From positions 1 through 64,000 of the forward strand of contig CALCEY010000004.1 in assembly GCA_937900415.1 (NCBI GenBank): DNA of 64,000 nucleotides, read 5' to 3'. Shown piece by piece: positions 51,941 to 59,716 of this stretch (its first letter is position 1; each line of letters opens with the position of its first letter). Origin of the DNA: an uncultured Clostridia bacterium. Lineage in GTDB: Bacteria; Bacillota; Clostridia; Peptostreptococcales; Anaerovoracaceae. A program made the translations under genes and the position numbers. Under the pieces are notes generated by a model. The model did no database searches. It was not told the DNA's origin and worked only from the letters and a program-made list of their open reading frames with translations.

Positions 51941-52870
51941 ATGGCACTGGTAACTACTAAAGACATGTTCTCTAAAGCTCTGAAATCCGATTATGCCATA
52001 GGAGCTTTTAATGTAAACAATATGGAAATAATTCAGGGAATCGTCGAGGCGGCTCAAGCTGAAAAGTCTGCTCTCATCCTACAGGTTTCCGCCGGAGCTC
52101 GTAAATACGCCAAGCCGACGTATCTTGTAAAACTCGTGGAAGCAGCCATAGAGGATACGGGCCTTGACATAGCTCTGCACCTTGATCACGGAGAGGATTT
52201 TGACATATGTAAAAAGTGCGTCGACGACGGTTTTACTTCTGTTATGATCGACGGCTCCAAGCATCCTTTCGAAGAAAACATCAGATTGACCAGAGAAGTT
52301 GTTGAATATGCACATGCCCATGGAGTATGCGTAGAAGCTGAACTCGGCAAGCTGGCCGGCGTGGAGGACAACATCAAGGTAGATGCCCGCTCCGCTACAT
52401 TCACAGATCCGGAAGAGGCCGCCGAGTTCGTTGAAAAAACCGGCGTGGATTCTCTGGCCATCGCGATAGGAACGAGTCACGGCGCATATAAATTCAAAGG
52501 GGATCCTTATCTCGATTTTGAAAGGCTGAAGGAAATCCACAGACTAATCCCCGATACGCCTCTAGTTCTTCATGGAGCTTCAACGGTTCTTAAAGAATTT
52601 GTAGACAAGTGTAACGCTTACGGCGGAGATATTCCGGGAGCGCAGGGAGTTCCGGAAGAGATGATCCGCGAGGCTACCAAATACGGTATATGCAAAGTAA
52701 ACATAGACACAGACTTAAGGCTTGCTTTGACAGCAGAGGTGAGAAAATTCCTGACCGAAAACCCTGCCGAATTCGACCCTCGCAAGTATTTGGGTCCGGC
52801 AAGAGACGCCATCAGAGATATGGTTCGACATAAGATCAAGAATGTGCTCAACGCCTCGGGCTCTATGTAA
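51941..52870 (+). CDS. fba: Class II fructose-bisphosphate aldolase
   Basis: The 309-residue glycolytic enzyme splits fructose-1,6-bisphosphate using zinc. The metal-binding LHLDHGEDF, the EAELGKLAGVED stretch, GTSHGAYKF and LHGAS are all in place and in order. AGGAGG precedes the ATG by six bases, and a TATAAT about 30 bp upstream probably belongs to its promoter. It is transcribed alone, ending at a bidirectional terminator. Tagatose-bisphosphate aldolase is the only close alternative. Confidence 0.95.
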   Translation: MALVTTKDMFSKALKSDYAIGAFNVNNMEIIQGIVEAAQAEKSALILQVSAGARKYAKPTYLVKLVEAAIEDTGLDIALHLDHGEDFDICKKCVDDGFTSVMIDGSKHPFEENIRLTREVVEYAHAHGVCVEAELGKLAGVEDNIKVDARSATFTDPEEAAEFVEKTGVDSLAIAIGTSHGAYKFKGDPYLDFERLKEIHRLIPDTPLVLHGASTVLKEFVDKCNAYGGDIPGAQGVPEEMIREATKYGICKVNIDTDLRLALTAEVRKFLTENPAEFDPRKYLGPARDAIRDMVRHKIKNVLNASGSM

Positions 52871-52906
52871 GAACCGCATTATATAAAAAACATAATATCT
52901 GCAATA

Positions 52907-52987
52907 AAAAGCCGGAACTTATCGAAACAAATCCAAAATGAATCTAACATTTCGGGTTTGCTTACCTTTCAGAGGTTCCGGCTTTTA
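52907..52987. terminator. Bidirectional terminator between fba and the opp operon
   Basis: Arms AAAAGCCGGAAC and GTTCCGGCTTTT with a long loop, between convergent genes. Confidence 0.8.
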
Positions 52988-53004
52988 TATATTCTTTATA
53001 AATT

Positions 53005-53967
53005 TTATACTCTGTCGCAAGCAACAAAATGATTGTCTGACACTTCACGCAGCTCTTTATCTCTTCCTGTACATGTTTCACATGCAAAGCCACATCTTGA
53101 CGCAAATCTGCAACCCGGTTTTGGCTCAATTGGACTTGTTATTTCACCGCGTATCAATTCTCTCTTCTGCCCTCGTTTTTTAATGCTGGGAATCGGTATT
53201 GCAGACATAAGAGCTTTAGTATATGGGTGAAGAGGATTCTTGAACAACTCCTCCGAAGGCGCATATTCAACACACTGTCCCAAATACAGCACCGCTATTC
53301 TATTGCTTATATGTTTTACTACGCTTAAATCATGTGTTATAAACATATACGTCAGCCCCATCTGCTCCTGAAGATCCATCATTAGATTTAGAATCTGAGC
53401 CTGTATTGATACGTCCAGTGAAGAAACAGGCTCGTCGCACACAATGAATTCAGGATTCAACGAAAGCGCTCTCGCTATTCCTATTCTCTGTCGCCGTCCG
53501 CCGTCAAGCTCATGAGGGTAAGAATTCACAAATCTTTCGTCAATTCCTACGATGTTCATTAATTCGAATATGCGAGCATCCAAATCACTGCGCTTTTCAA
53601 TCATCTTTGTAACTTTTATGGGCTCTGCGATCAGTTCTCCTACCGTTAGTCTCGGATTTAATGAAGCATACGGGTCTTGAAATATTATCTGCATTTTTCT
53701 GCGCATGTCCGCCATCTGTCTGTTATTCAACTTCAAAACATCAATCCCATTGTATAATACTTGTCCCGACGTAGGTTCGATCAACCTCAGTATCGTCCTT
53801 CCCAGGGTTGATTTGCCACAGCCCGACTCCCCTACAACCCCAAGAGTTTCTCCTCTGTTTATGGAAAGATTTATTCCGTCTACCGCATGAAGCTTTCCGC
53901 CGGGAGTATTAAAATATTTAACTAGATTTATCGTCTGTATTAAAGGATTTTCCATATCCATATCCAT
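53005..53967 (-). CDS. oppF: Oligopeptide ABC transporter ATP-binding protein OppF
   Basis: The 320-residue ATPase has Walker A GESGCGKST, Walker B ending in CDEPVSSLDVS, and the C-terminal Opp extension with cysteine-rich PGCRFASRCGFACE, which binds an iron-sulfur cluster in some relatives. The ABC signature reads LDGGRRQRIGIARAL where LSGGQ is usual, a variant that occurs in clostridial peptide transporters. The start at 53967 uses AGGAG; the OppD stop is two bases upstream. It is the last gene of the dipeptidase-opp operon. Confidence 0.92.
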   Translation of the reverse strand: MDMDMENPLIQTINLVKYFNTPGGKLHAVDGINLSINRGETLGVVGESGCGKSTLGRTILRLIEPTSGQVLYNGIDVLKLNNRQMADMRRKMQIIFQDPYASLNPRLTVGELIAEPIKVTKMIEKRSDLDARIFELMNIVGIDERFVNSYPHELDGGRRQRIGIARALSLNPEFIVCDEPVSSLDVSIQAQILNLMMDLQEQMGLTYMFITHDLSVVKHISNRIAVLYLGQCVEYAPSEELFKNPLHPYTKALMSAIPIPSIKKRGQKRELIRGEITSPIEPKPGCRFASRCGFACETCTGRDKELREVSDNHFVACDRV

Positions 53968-53969
53968 AT

Positions 53970-54956
53970 TTATACTCCTCTCTTTGCATTGCCGCTGAAC
54001 AGGTGGCAATAAATCACGTGTCCCGATTCTTCAAATCTTTGCGGCGCTTCAGTTTTACACTTATCCATACAGAGGGGACATCTTGCATGAAACTTACATC
54101 CTTGAGGTAAATTACAAGGATCCGGCATAAGTCCGTTAATAGGCTTTAATCTCGCTACATTCTCTTCCATATTCGGAATTGAACCAAACAATCCCAAAGT
54201 ATATGGGTGATGCCGATTCCCCTCAAAGATATCTTCGATAGAACCGAATTCTATGATTTCTCCTGCATACATTATAGCAACTTTATCACATGTTTCAGCG
54301 ACAACTCCGAGGTCATGAGTGATTAAAATAATTGAAGTCCCCAGTCTTGCTTTCAGATTTGTCATCATATCCAACACCTGTGCCTGAATGGTAACATCAA
54401 GAGCTGTAGTAGGTTCGTCTGCAATTAAAAGCTCCGGTTCACACGCCAGCGCTATTGCAATAACAATCCGCTGTTTCATACCTCCCGAAAACTGGTGTGG
54501 GTATTCCGTTTTCCTTTCCGCCGGAAGACCTACAAGTTGCATAAGTTCATCAACTTTACGCTCTCTTTCCGTTTTATCCATCTCTTTGCAGTGGAGCTCT
54601 AAAACCTCTCCTATCTGTTCTCCTACGGTTAATACAGGATTCAAACTCGTCATCGGATCTTGAAATATCATGGAAATTTTATTTCCTCGCAGCAAACGCA
54701 TGTCTGCTTCTGTAGCTTTTGTTATATTAATATTTTCAAAAACGATTTCACCCCGGCTAACTTTACCTATTTTCTTTGGTAGAAGCCCCATTACAGCAAA
54801 AGCCGTAGTGGTTTTCCCTGCTCCCGTTTCTCCTACAAGGCCGACTGTTTCCCCACGATTTATATCTAAATCTATTCCGTTAACTGCGTATACTGTCATT
54901 TCATCATTTTCATAACGCACGTATAAATCTTTTATTGATAACAACTGATCTTCCAT
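53970..54956 (-). CDS. oppD: Oligopeptide ABC transporter ATP-binding protein OppD
   Basis: The 328-residue ATPase carries Walker A GETGAGKTT, signature FSGGMKQRIVIAIALACEPE and Walker B ADEPTTALDVT. The C-terminal extension with CNLPQGCKFHARCPLC is typical of OppD. The gene lies 22 bp after oppC and overlaps nearly with oppF. GAGAGGTG precedes the ATG. It pairs with OppF to drive peptide import. Confidence 0.94.
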   Translation of the reverse strand: MEDQLLSIKDLYVRYENDEMTVYAVNGIDLDINRGETVGLVGETGAGKTTTAFAVMGLLPKKIGKVSRGEIVFENINITKATEADMRLLRGNKISMIFQDPMTSLNPVLTVGEQIGEVLELHCKEMDKTERERKVDELMQLVGLPAERKTEYPHQFSGGMKQRIVIAIALACEPELLIADEPTTALDVTIQAQVLDMMTNLKARLGTSIILITHDLGVVAETCDKVAIMYAGEIIEFGSIEDIFEGNRHHPYTLGLFGSIPNMEENVARLKPINGLMPDPCNLPQGCKFHARCPLCMDKCKTEAPQRFEESGHVIYCHLFSGNAKRGV

Positions 54957-54978
54957 AACGGCTACACCTCTCTTTTCT

Positions 54979-55857
54979 CTAATTCTTCATTCGAGGGTCT
55001 AACGCATCACGCAGACCATCGCCAATCAGATTTAATGCCATAACCGCAAAAATAATAGCAATTCCCGGACTTACAATAAGGTGAGGATAGTCTCTCATTT
55101 GAGCTTTTCCTTCAGAAAGAATGGTTCCCCATTCCGGAGTTGGGGATTGAATCCCCAATCCTATGAAACTAAGCGATGCAATAGTCAAAATAGCCGTTGC
55201 AATATCCAAAGTTGCCTGTACTATTATAGGCCCTATCGCATTAGGTATTATATGTTTTAATATAATATGCCTGTCATTAGCTCCATAAGCCACAGCAGCC
55301 TCAACAAATTCTTGATCTTTAATCGACATTATTGAAGACCTCACTATCCTTGAAAATCCCGGAGTAGCCGATATGCTCAAAGCAATAAGAAGATTCGTTA
55401 TTCCCGATCCTAAAGCTGCCACGATAGCAATAGCCATAAGCATTTGTGGAATCGCAAGAAACATATCCATGATTCTCATCAGAACATTATCTATTTTTCC
55501 TCCATAATATCCTGCAACAGCTCCTATGACAGTTCCGGCTGTAACCGATATACATACGGAAGCAAGACCTATAAATAAGGAAATCCTTGTTCCGTATATT
55601 ATCCTTGAAAATATATCTCTTCCGTATTGATCTGTTCCCAGCCAATGTTCACTGCTGATGCCCTGCAAACGTTCTTCCATATTCTGCTGAACTACATCTT
55701 CCTGATAGTCAACCAATACGTCTGCGAAGATCGCAACCAAGAGCATTATCATCAGCAGGACCAGTCCGAACATCGCCAGTTTGTTTTTCTTATATCTGTA
55801 CCATACTGAAACAAGCTGACTCCTTTTCTTAATTGTTCTCGTTCCTCCTACCTCCAT
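54979..55857 (-). CDS. oppC: Oligopeptide ABC transporter permease OppC
   Basis: The 292-residue inner-membrane protein has about six helices, with the OppC N-terminal domain (YKKNKLAMFGLVLLMIMLLV) and the EAA loop EAAVAYGANDRHIILKHIIP. The sequence GTDQYGRDIFSRIIYG is a family landmark. The ATG at 55857 follows AGAGG by nine bases, immediately after the OppB stop. Confidence 0.93.
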   Translation of the reverse strand: MEVGGTRTIKKRSQLVSVWYRYKKNKLAMFGLVLLMIMLLVAIFADVLVDYQEDVVQQNMEERLQGISSEHWLGTDQYGRDIFSRIIYGTRISLFIGLASVCISVTAGTVIGAVAGYYGGKIDNVLMRIMDMFLAIPQMLMAIAIVAALGSGITNLLIALSISATPGFSRIVRSSIMSIKDQEFVEAAVAYGANDRHIILKHIIPNAIGPIIVQATLDIATAILTIASLSFIGLGIQSPTPEWGTILSEGKAQMRDYPHLIVSPGIAIIFAVMALNLIGDGLRDALDPRMKN

Positions 55858-55858
55858 C

Positions 55859-56800
55859 TCATTTACCTCTCTTTGCACTGTACTTTGTCTTGATTCTCGG
55901 ATCTATTTGCGCATATGCCAAGTCAACTATTAGATTTATAACTCCTATCACGACGGCAATGAACATGACAACCGCCATGACGACCGGAATATCTTTCATT
56001 CTGACTGAGGTAATAAGCAAAGTTCCTACTCCCGGCAAAGCAAACACGCTCTCGGTCACAATAGCGCCTCCCATCATTATTGCAAAGTTTATTCCTATTA
56101 CAGTAACAACAGGAAGCATTGCATTTCTTAATACATGCTTCATAACAACTCTTTTTTCTGAAGCACCTTTTGCATACGCAGTCTTTATATAGTCTTGCCG
56201 AATCACTTCCAGCATACTTGATCTTGTAATCCTAATAAGGCTTGCAACAAATGCGGCTGCCAGAGTTATGCACGGCAGAATATAGCTTTGCCAGCTTTCA
56301 ACTCCTGTCGACGGCAACAGATTAAGCTGCAGTGAAAATAAAAGCATTAACATTATTCCAAGCCAAAACCCCGGAACAGAGGTAAAAAGAAGAGCCATAA
56401 ACATACTGCAATAATCCAGTATGGAGTATTGTTTTATAGCTGAAGTAACTCCAACGGGAATTCCTATCAGCACCATAATTGCGGCTGCTCCTGTTGCAAG
56501 GGTAAGAGTGCACGGAATTCTGGCTACGAGCTCTGCAAGCACATCGTTTTTAGTTCTATATGATATTCCGAAATCTCCCGTAAAAACACCCTTCATATAT
56601 TCCAGATACCTTTCCCAGAAGTTTCCTTCAAGTCCCATGGCCTGATTAAAGGTTTCAACGTCGCTCTGACTCGCATAAGGCCCCAATATGAGTCGCGCAG
56701 GCTCGCCGGGAGTCAAGTTCATGATAGCAAAAATTATAAAAGATATTCCTATAACAACCGGAATGAGCGCAACAATCCTTTTTACTATAAACCTCGTCAT
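55859..56800 (-). CDS. oppB: Oligopeptide ABC transporter permease OppB
   Basis: The 313-residue membrane permease shows the OppB N-terminus MTRFIVKRIVALIPVVIGI, the FLAxxPGDPA-like stretch in LTPGEPARLILGP and an EAA loop (YIKTAYAKGASEKRVVMKHV). I set the start at 56800 since AAGGGAG is five bases before that ATG. It follows the oppA gene after a 70-bp gap that contains a hairpin. With OppC it forms the membrane channel. Confidence 0.93.
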   Translation of the reverse strand: MTRFIVKRIVALIPVVIGISFIIFAIMNLTPGEPARLILGPYASQSDVETFNQAMGLEGNFWERYLEYMKGVFTGDFGISYRTKNDVLAELVARIPCTLTLATGAAAIMVLIGIPVGVTSAIKQYSILDYCSMFMALLFTSVPGFWLGIMLMLLFSLQLNLLPSTGVESWQSYILPCITLAAAFVASLIRITRSSMLEVIRQDYIKTAYAKGASEKRVVMKHVLRNAMLPVVTVIGINFAIMMGGAIVTESVFALPGVGTLLITSVRMKDIPVVMAVVMFIAVVIGVINLIVDLAYAQIDPRIKTKYSAKRGK

Positions 56801-56825
56801 CATTGCTCCCTTCAATATTTATTCG

Positions 56826-56851
56826 AGGGGCAGCTTCTGACGGCCGCCCCT
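56826..56851 (-). terminator. Hairpin between oppA and oppB
   Basis: Minus strand AGGGGCGGC / GCTGCCCCT pair around an 8-base loop. Without a T-tract it is more likely a processing or partial-attenuation hairpin that raises oppA expression. Confidence 0.45.
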
Positions 56852-56870
56852 TTCCATAAGCTTTCAATAT

Positions 56871-58397
56871 TTACCAAGAAAAATCATATACATAACATTT
56901 ATATATAGGGTCTGCTTCTACGCCTTTCAAATCCTTTGAGGCAGCTATGGCCGCCTGTGACGCAAACAGCGGTACGCAAATTCCGTCATCACGTGCTATT
57001 TCATTAGCTTTATTATAAAGGGCAAGACGTTCATCTGAGTCTGTGCTGCGCTGCGCTTCAGTCAGAATTTTATCGAACTCATCGTTTCTTACTTGTCCCA
57101 GATTGCAGCCTGCTTCAATTTGTTTGCTGTGGAAATAAAAGTGGAGTATTGTATCAGCATCCGGAACCGGGCATGTTGTATTGAAAACTGCTATTTCAAA
57201 GTTTCCGCCATATGCGTCTGTAAAAAATGCACCTCTTTCCATTTTTTCCAGTTCAAGATTGATTCCAATCTGGCTCAGCTGTCCCTGCAAGATTTCAGCA
57301 GGTTTATAATACATAGGGTCTTCATTGGTTTTAAGTGTAGCCGTAAAACCGTCTGAATATCCCGCTTCGGCCATAAGCTCCTTCGCCTTTTCCAAATCGT
57401 AGTCAGTACCCTTAAAATCCTCCGAATATCCGAAGCACGCAGGAGGTAATATGGATTGAATTACGCTGCCCTGACCTTCCGCCGCTCCCGCAAGCATAGC
57501 CTCCTTGTCAATGGCATGACTTACCGCCTGCCTTACCTTGACGTCGCTGAAAGGTCCGTTTTCATAATTAAAGATAACAAAAGTCGAGCCTGCCAATTCT
57601 GTCTCATACCACTGAATACCTTCATTTTTCGACAAATTATTCTTATCTGTCAAAGGAACGCGCGGTAAAATATCCAATTCTCCCTTTTCCAGTGCTATAA
57701 CGGCAGTGCTGGTGTCATTCATTATTTTAAAGGTAATGCCTTCTATCTTTGTCTTCCCCCTATAGTAGTCATCAAAAGCGGTTACTTCTATCTTTTCTCC
57801 CGTCTTCCATTCGCTGAATTTATACGGGCCTGTACCTACAGGATTTCTTGCAAAAGCCTCTTCGTCTTCTTCGACCGCTTTTTTGCATACTATAGAGAAA
57901 TTCACTTCAGCAATGCAGTCAAGAATTGCTCCGTAAGGATGCTCCATAACGATTTTCACAGTGTAATCGTCTATAATCTCCGCACCCTTTATACCTATTA
58001 CAATATCCGATGTATAAGGAGACTTGAGAAGCCTGTCTACCGTAAATTTCACGTCCTCAGCTGTAAATTTTTCTCCATTGTGAAACAGCACGTCGTCTCT
58101 CAAATAAAAAGTAATCTCCATACCATCGTCAGACATCTCCCATTTTTCCGCCAGTCTCGGAGAATACGTTCCGTCGTTTTCTCTGAAAATTAACGTGTCA
58201 AAAATCTGATAATATACCTGCCATGAATTTTGTTCGTTCCCCATTGAAGGATCCATGCTGACGGGTTCGCCCGTAAGGCCGAAATTCAAATGATTGTTTT
58301 CAGCTGAATTATTATCTCCGCTGCTGCCGCAGCCGGTAAAGAGCATCATAAGCACTAAAAACATAGCAAACATTTTTTTAAAAATACTTTTTCTCAT
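56871..58397 (-). CDS. oppA: Oligopeptide-binding lipoprotein OppA
   Basis: The 508-residue protein has a lipoprotein signal ending in FTGCG (cysteine near residue 23). It is a family 5 solute-binding protein: NEQNSWQVYYQIFDTLIF, NGEKFTAEDVKFTVDRLL and the GTGPYKF motif are present. It sits on the outer face of the membrane and delivers peptides to OppBCDF. AGGAGG lies eight bases before the ATG, 12 bp after the dipeptidase gene. Confidence 0.93.
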   Translation of the reverse strand: MRKSIFKKMFAMFLVLMMLFTGCGSSGDNNSAENNHLNFGLTGEPVSMDPSMGNEQNSWQVYYQIFDTLIFRENDGTYSPRLAEKWEMSDDGMEITFYLRDDVLFHNGEKFTAEDVKFTVDRLLKSPYTSDIVIGIKGAEIIDDYTVKIVMEHPYGAILDCIAEVNFSIVCKKAVEEDEEAFARNPVGTGPYKFSEWKTGEKIEVTAFDDYYRGKTKIEGITFKIMNDTSTAVIALEKGELDILPRVPLTDKNNLSKNEGIQWYETELAGSTFVIFNYENGPFSDVKVRQAVSHAIDKEAMLAGAAEGQGSVIQSILPPACFGYSEDFKGTDYDLEKAKELMAEAGYSDGFTATLKTNEDPMYYKPAEILQGQLSQIGINLELEKMERGAFFTDAYGGNFEIAVFNTTCPVPDADTILHFYFHSKQIEAGCNLGQVRNDEFDKILTEAQRSTDSDERLALYNKANEIARDDGICVPLFASQAAIAASKDLKGVEADPIYKCYVYDFSW

Positions 58398-58409
58398 TTT
58401 GCAATCCTC

Positions 58410-59567
58410 CTATTCGTGCACATTGCATTTTTTGCTCCATCCATATTCAAAAACTCTCAGCCAATTCAGTCCCATTATCTGTTTTACTTCTTTCTCGTTA
58501 AAGCCTCTCTTTAACAAGCCATCCGTTATACAAACCATATTTGCTATGCTTAGAAGGCCTTCCGTAAACATGGTAAGTATTCCTCTGCCGTTTATGACGC
58601 TCTTATAATAAAGTGACTCTTTTCCCTCCTTTTCCTTTAACATTTCTACTATTTCATACTGCTCTCTTCTTATATAGGTTCCGGCCTGTGCATTTGAATC
58701 CATTCCGACGCCTATGTGTTCAGGTCCTATCAAATCTGCGTAATAGACTACTGCATCAAGCAAATCCTCGATAGTAGGAAAATTCTTCTTGTTCCACAAA
58801 ATCGCACTGTATGCGCTCACCCCTACTACTCCGCCTTTTTCTGCACATTTTTTTGCCTGCTCGTCCGTAATATTTCTCGGATGATCAAACAGTCTTTTCG
58901 GATTGGAATGAGAAAAGATAGGAGGCTTTTCGCAAATATCCATTGCCTCCAAGGTAGAACGTCTTCCTACGTGACTTAAATCCACCTGTATCCCGTGGCG
59001 TTCCATAGCCCTGAGCAATTTAACGCCGTCATTGGTAAGCCCTGCGTCATCACCTGTGTAGCAGCCTTCTGCGGCAAAAGATCTTTGATTGTATGCAATT
59101 TGCATAACTCTCAATCCCATCTTTGCGAAAACCTCTACAGCAGCGTCAATGTCGCCGTTAAAAACAAACTCGCAATTCTGTGAGCCGAGAATAATTCCGG
59201 TTTTTCCCTCAGCCTTAGCTCTCCTTATGTCGTCCGCATCGCTTACAAGAATACACTGCTTAGAGGCTCCCAGCACGCTGTGATAAAGCATAAGGTTTCT
59301 GACTGCGCCCTCTATGTTGTCGGTGGGCGCTGTGACAGTGCAGTTGACAGCTGTAAGGCCGCTCTCAGCAATATGCCAATTGTCATTTTCCAAGCCAAAG
59401 GAACAATTATCTATTATAATAGATTCTTTATGTATCCTTCTGGCCTCTTCTGAAACCATGCTGTTGTACTTAAAAGTAAGGTCTTTAACCTCCGGATTAT
59501 CATGGCACCATGTATCCACAGCGATTCTGTAGACTTCATCGTACACTTTTTCCATTTCTTGCTCCAT
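58410..59567 (-). CDS. M19 (renal dipeptidase) family peptidase
   Basis: The 385-residue protein is of the M19 metallodipeptidase family: VDLSHVGRRSTLEAM, FSHSNPKRLFDHPRNITDEQ and IGVGMDSNA are family positions. The usual N-terminal HxD zinc site is not present (the corresponding stretch reads IIDNCSFG), and the first part differs from renal dipeptidase, so zinc binding may be altered. There is no signal peptide, so it acts on imported peptides in the cytosol. It is the first gene of the opp operon; GGAGGATG precedes the ATG, and a consensus promoter lies upstream. Confidence 0.85.
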   Translation of the reverse strand: MEQEMEKVYDEVYRIAVDTWCHDNPEVKDLTFKYNSMVSEEARRIHKESIIIDNCSFGLENDNWHIAESGLTAVNCTVTAPTDNIEGAVRNLMLYHSVLGASKQCILVSDADDIRRAKAEGKTGIILGSQNCEFVFNGDIDAAVEVFAKMGLRVMQIAYNQRSFAAEGCYTGDDAGLTNDGVKLLRAMERHGIQVDLSHVGRRSTLEAMDICEKPPIFSHSNPKRLFDHPRNITDEQAKKCAEKGGVVGVSAYSAILWNKKNFPTIEDLLDAVVYYADLIGPEHIGVGMDSNAQAGTYIRREQYEIVEMLKEKEGKESLYYKSVINGRGILTMFTEGLLSIANMVCITDGLLKRGFNEKEVKQIMGLNWLRVFEYGWSKKCNVHE

Positions 59568-59593
59568 TTAATCATCCTCCTTCCTTAGCTTTG

Positions 59594-59622
59594 ATTATAC
59601 ATTCACAATTTGAACGTGTCAA
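59594..59622 (-). promoter_or_regulatory. Consensus sigma-A promoter of the dipeptidase-opp operon, with operator-like site
   Basis: Minus strand TTGACA, exactly 17 bases, TATAAT. The -35 box overlaps TTGA-N5-TCAA (59610-59622), a short palindrome with a central CG that could bind the divergent LacI-type regulator. A perfect promoter generally needs repression. Confidence 0.75.
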
Positions 59623-59716
59623 TTATTTTTTTATTTTTTCTGTTTTTGGTTTTTTATGGTTTTTCTATACAAAATATGTTATTTTGTTTATAGGAATTAT
59701 AAGGAGAGTTTAGAAT

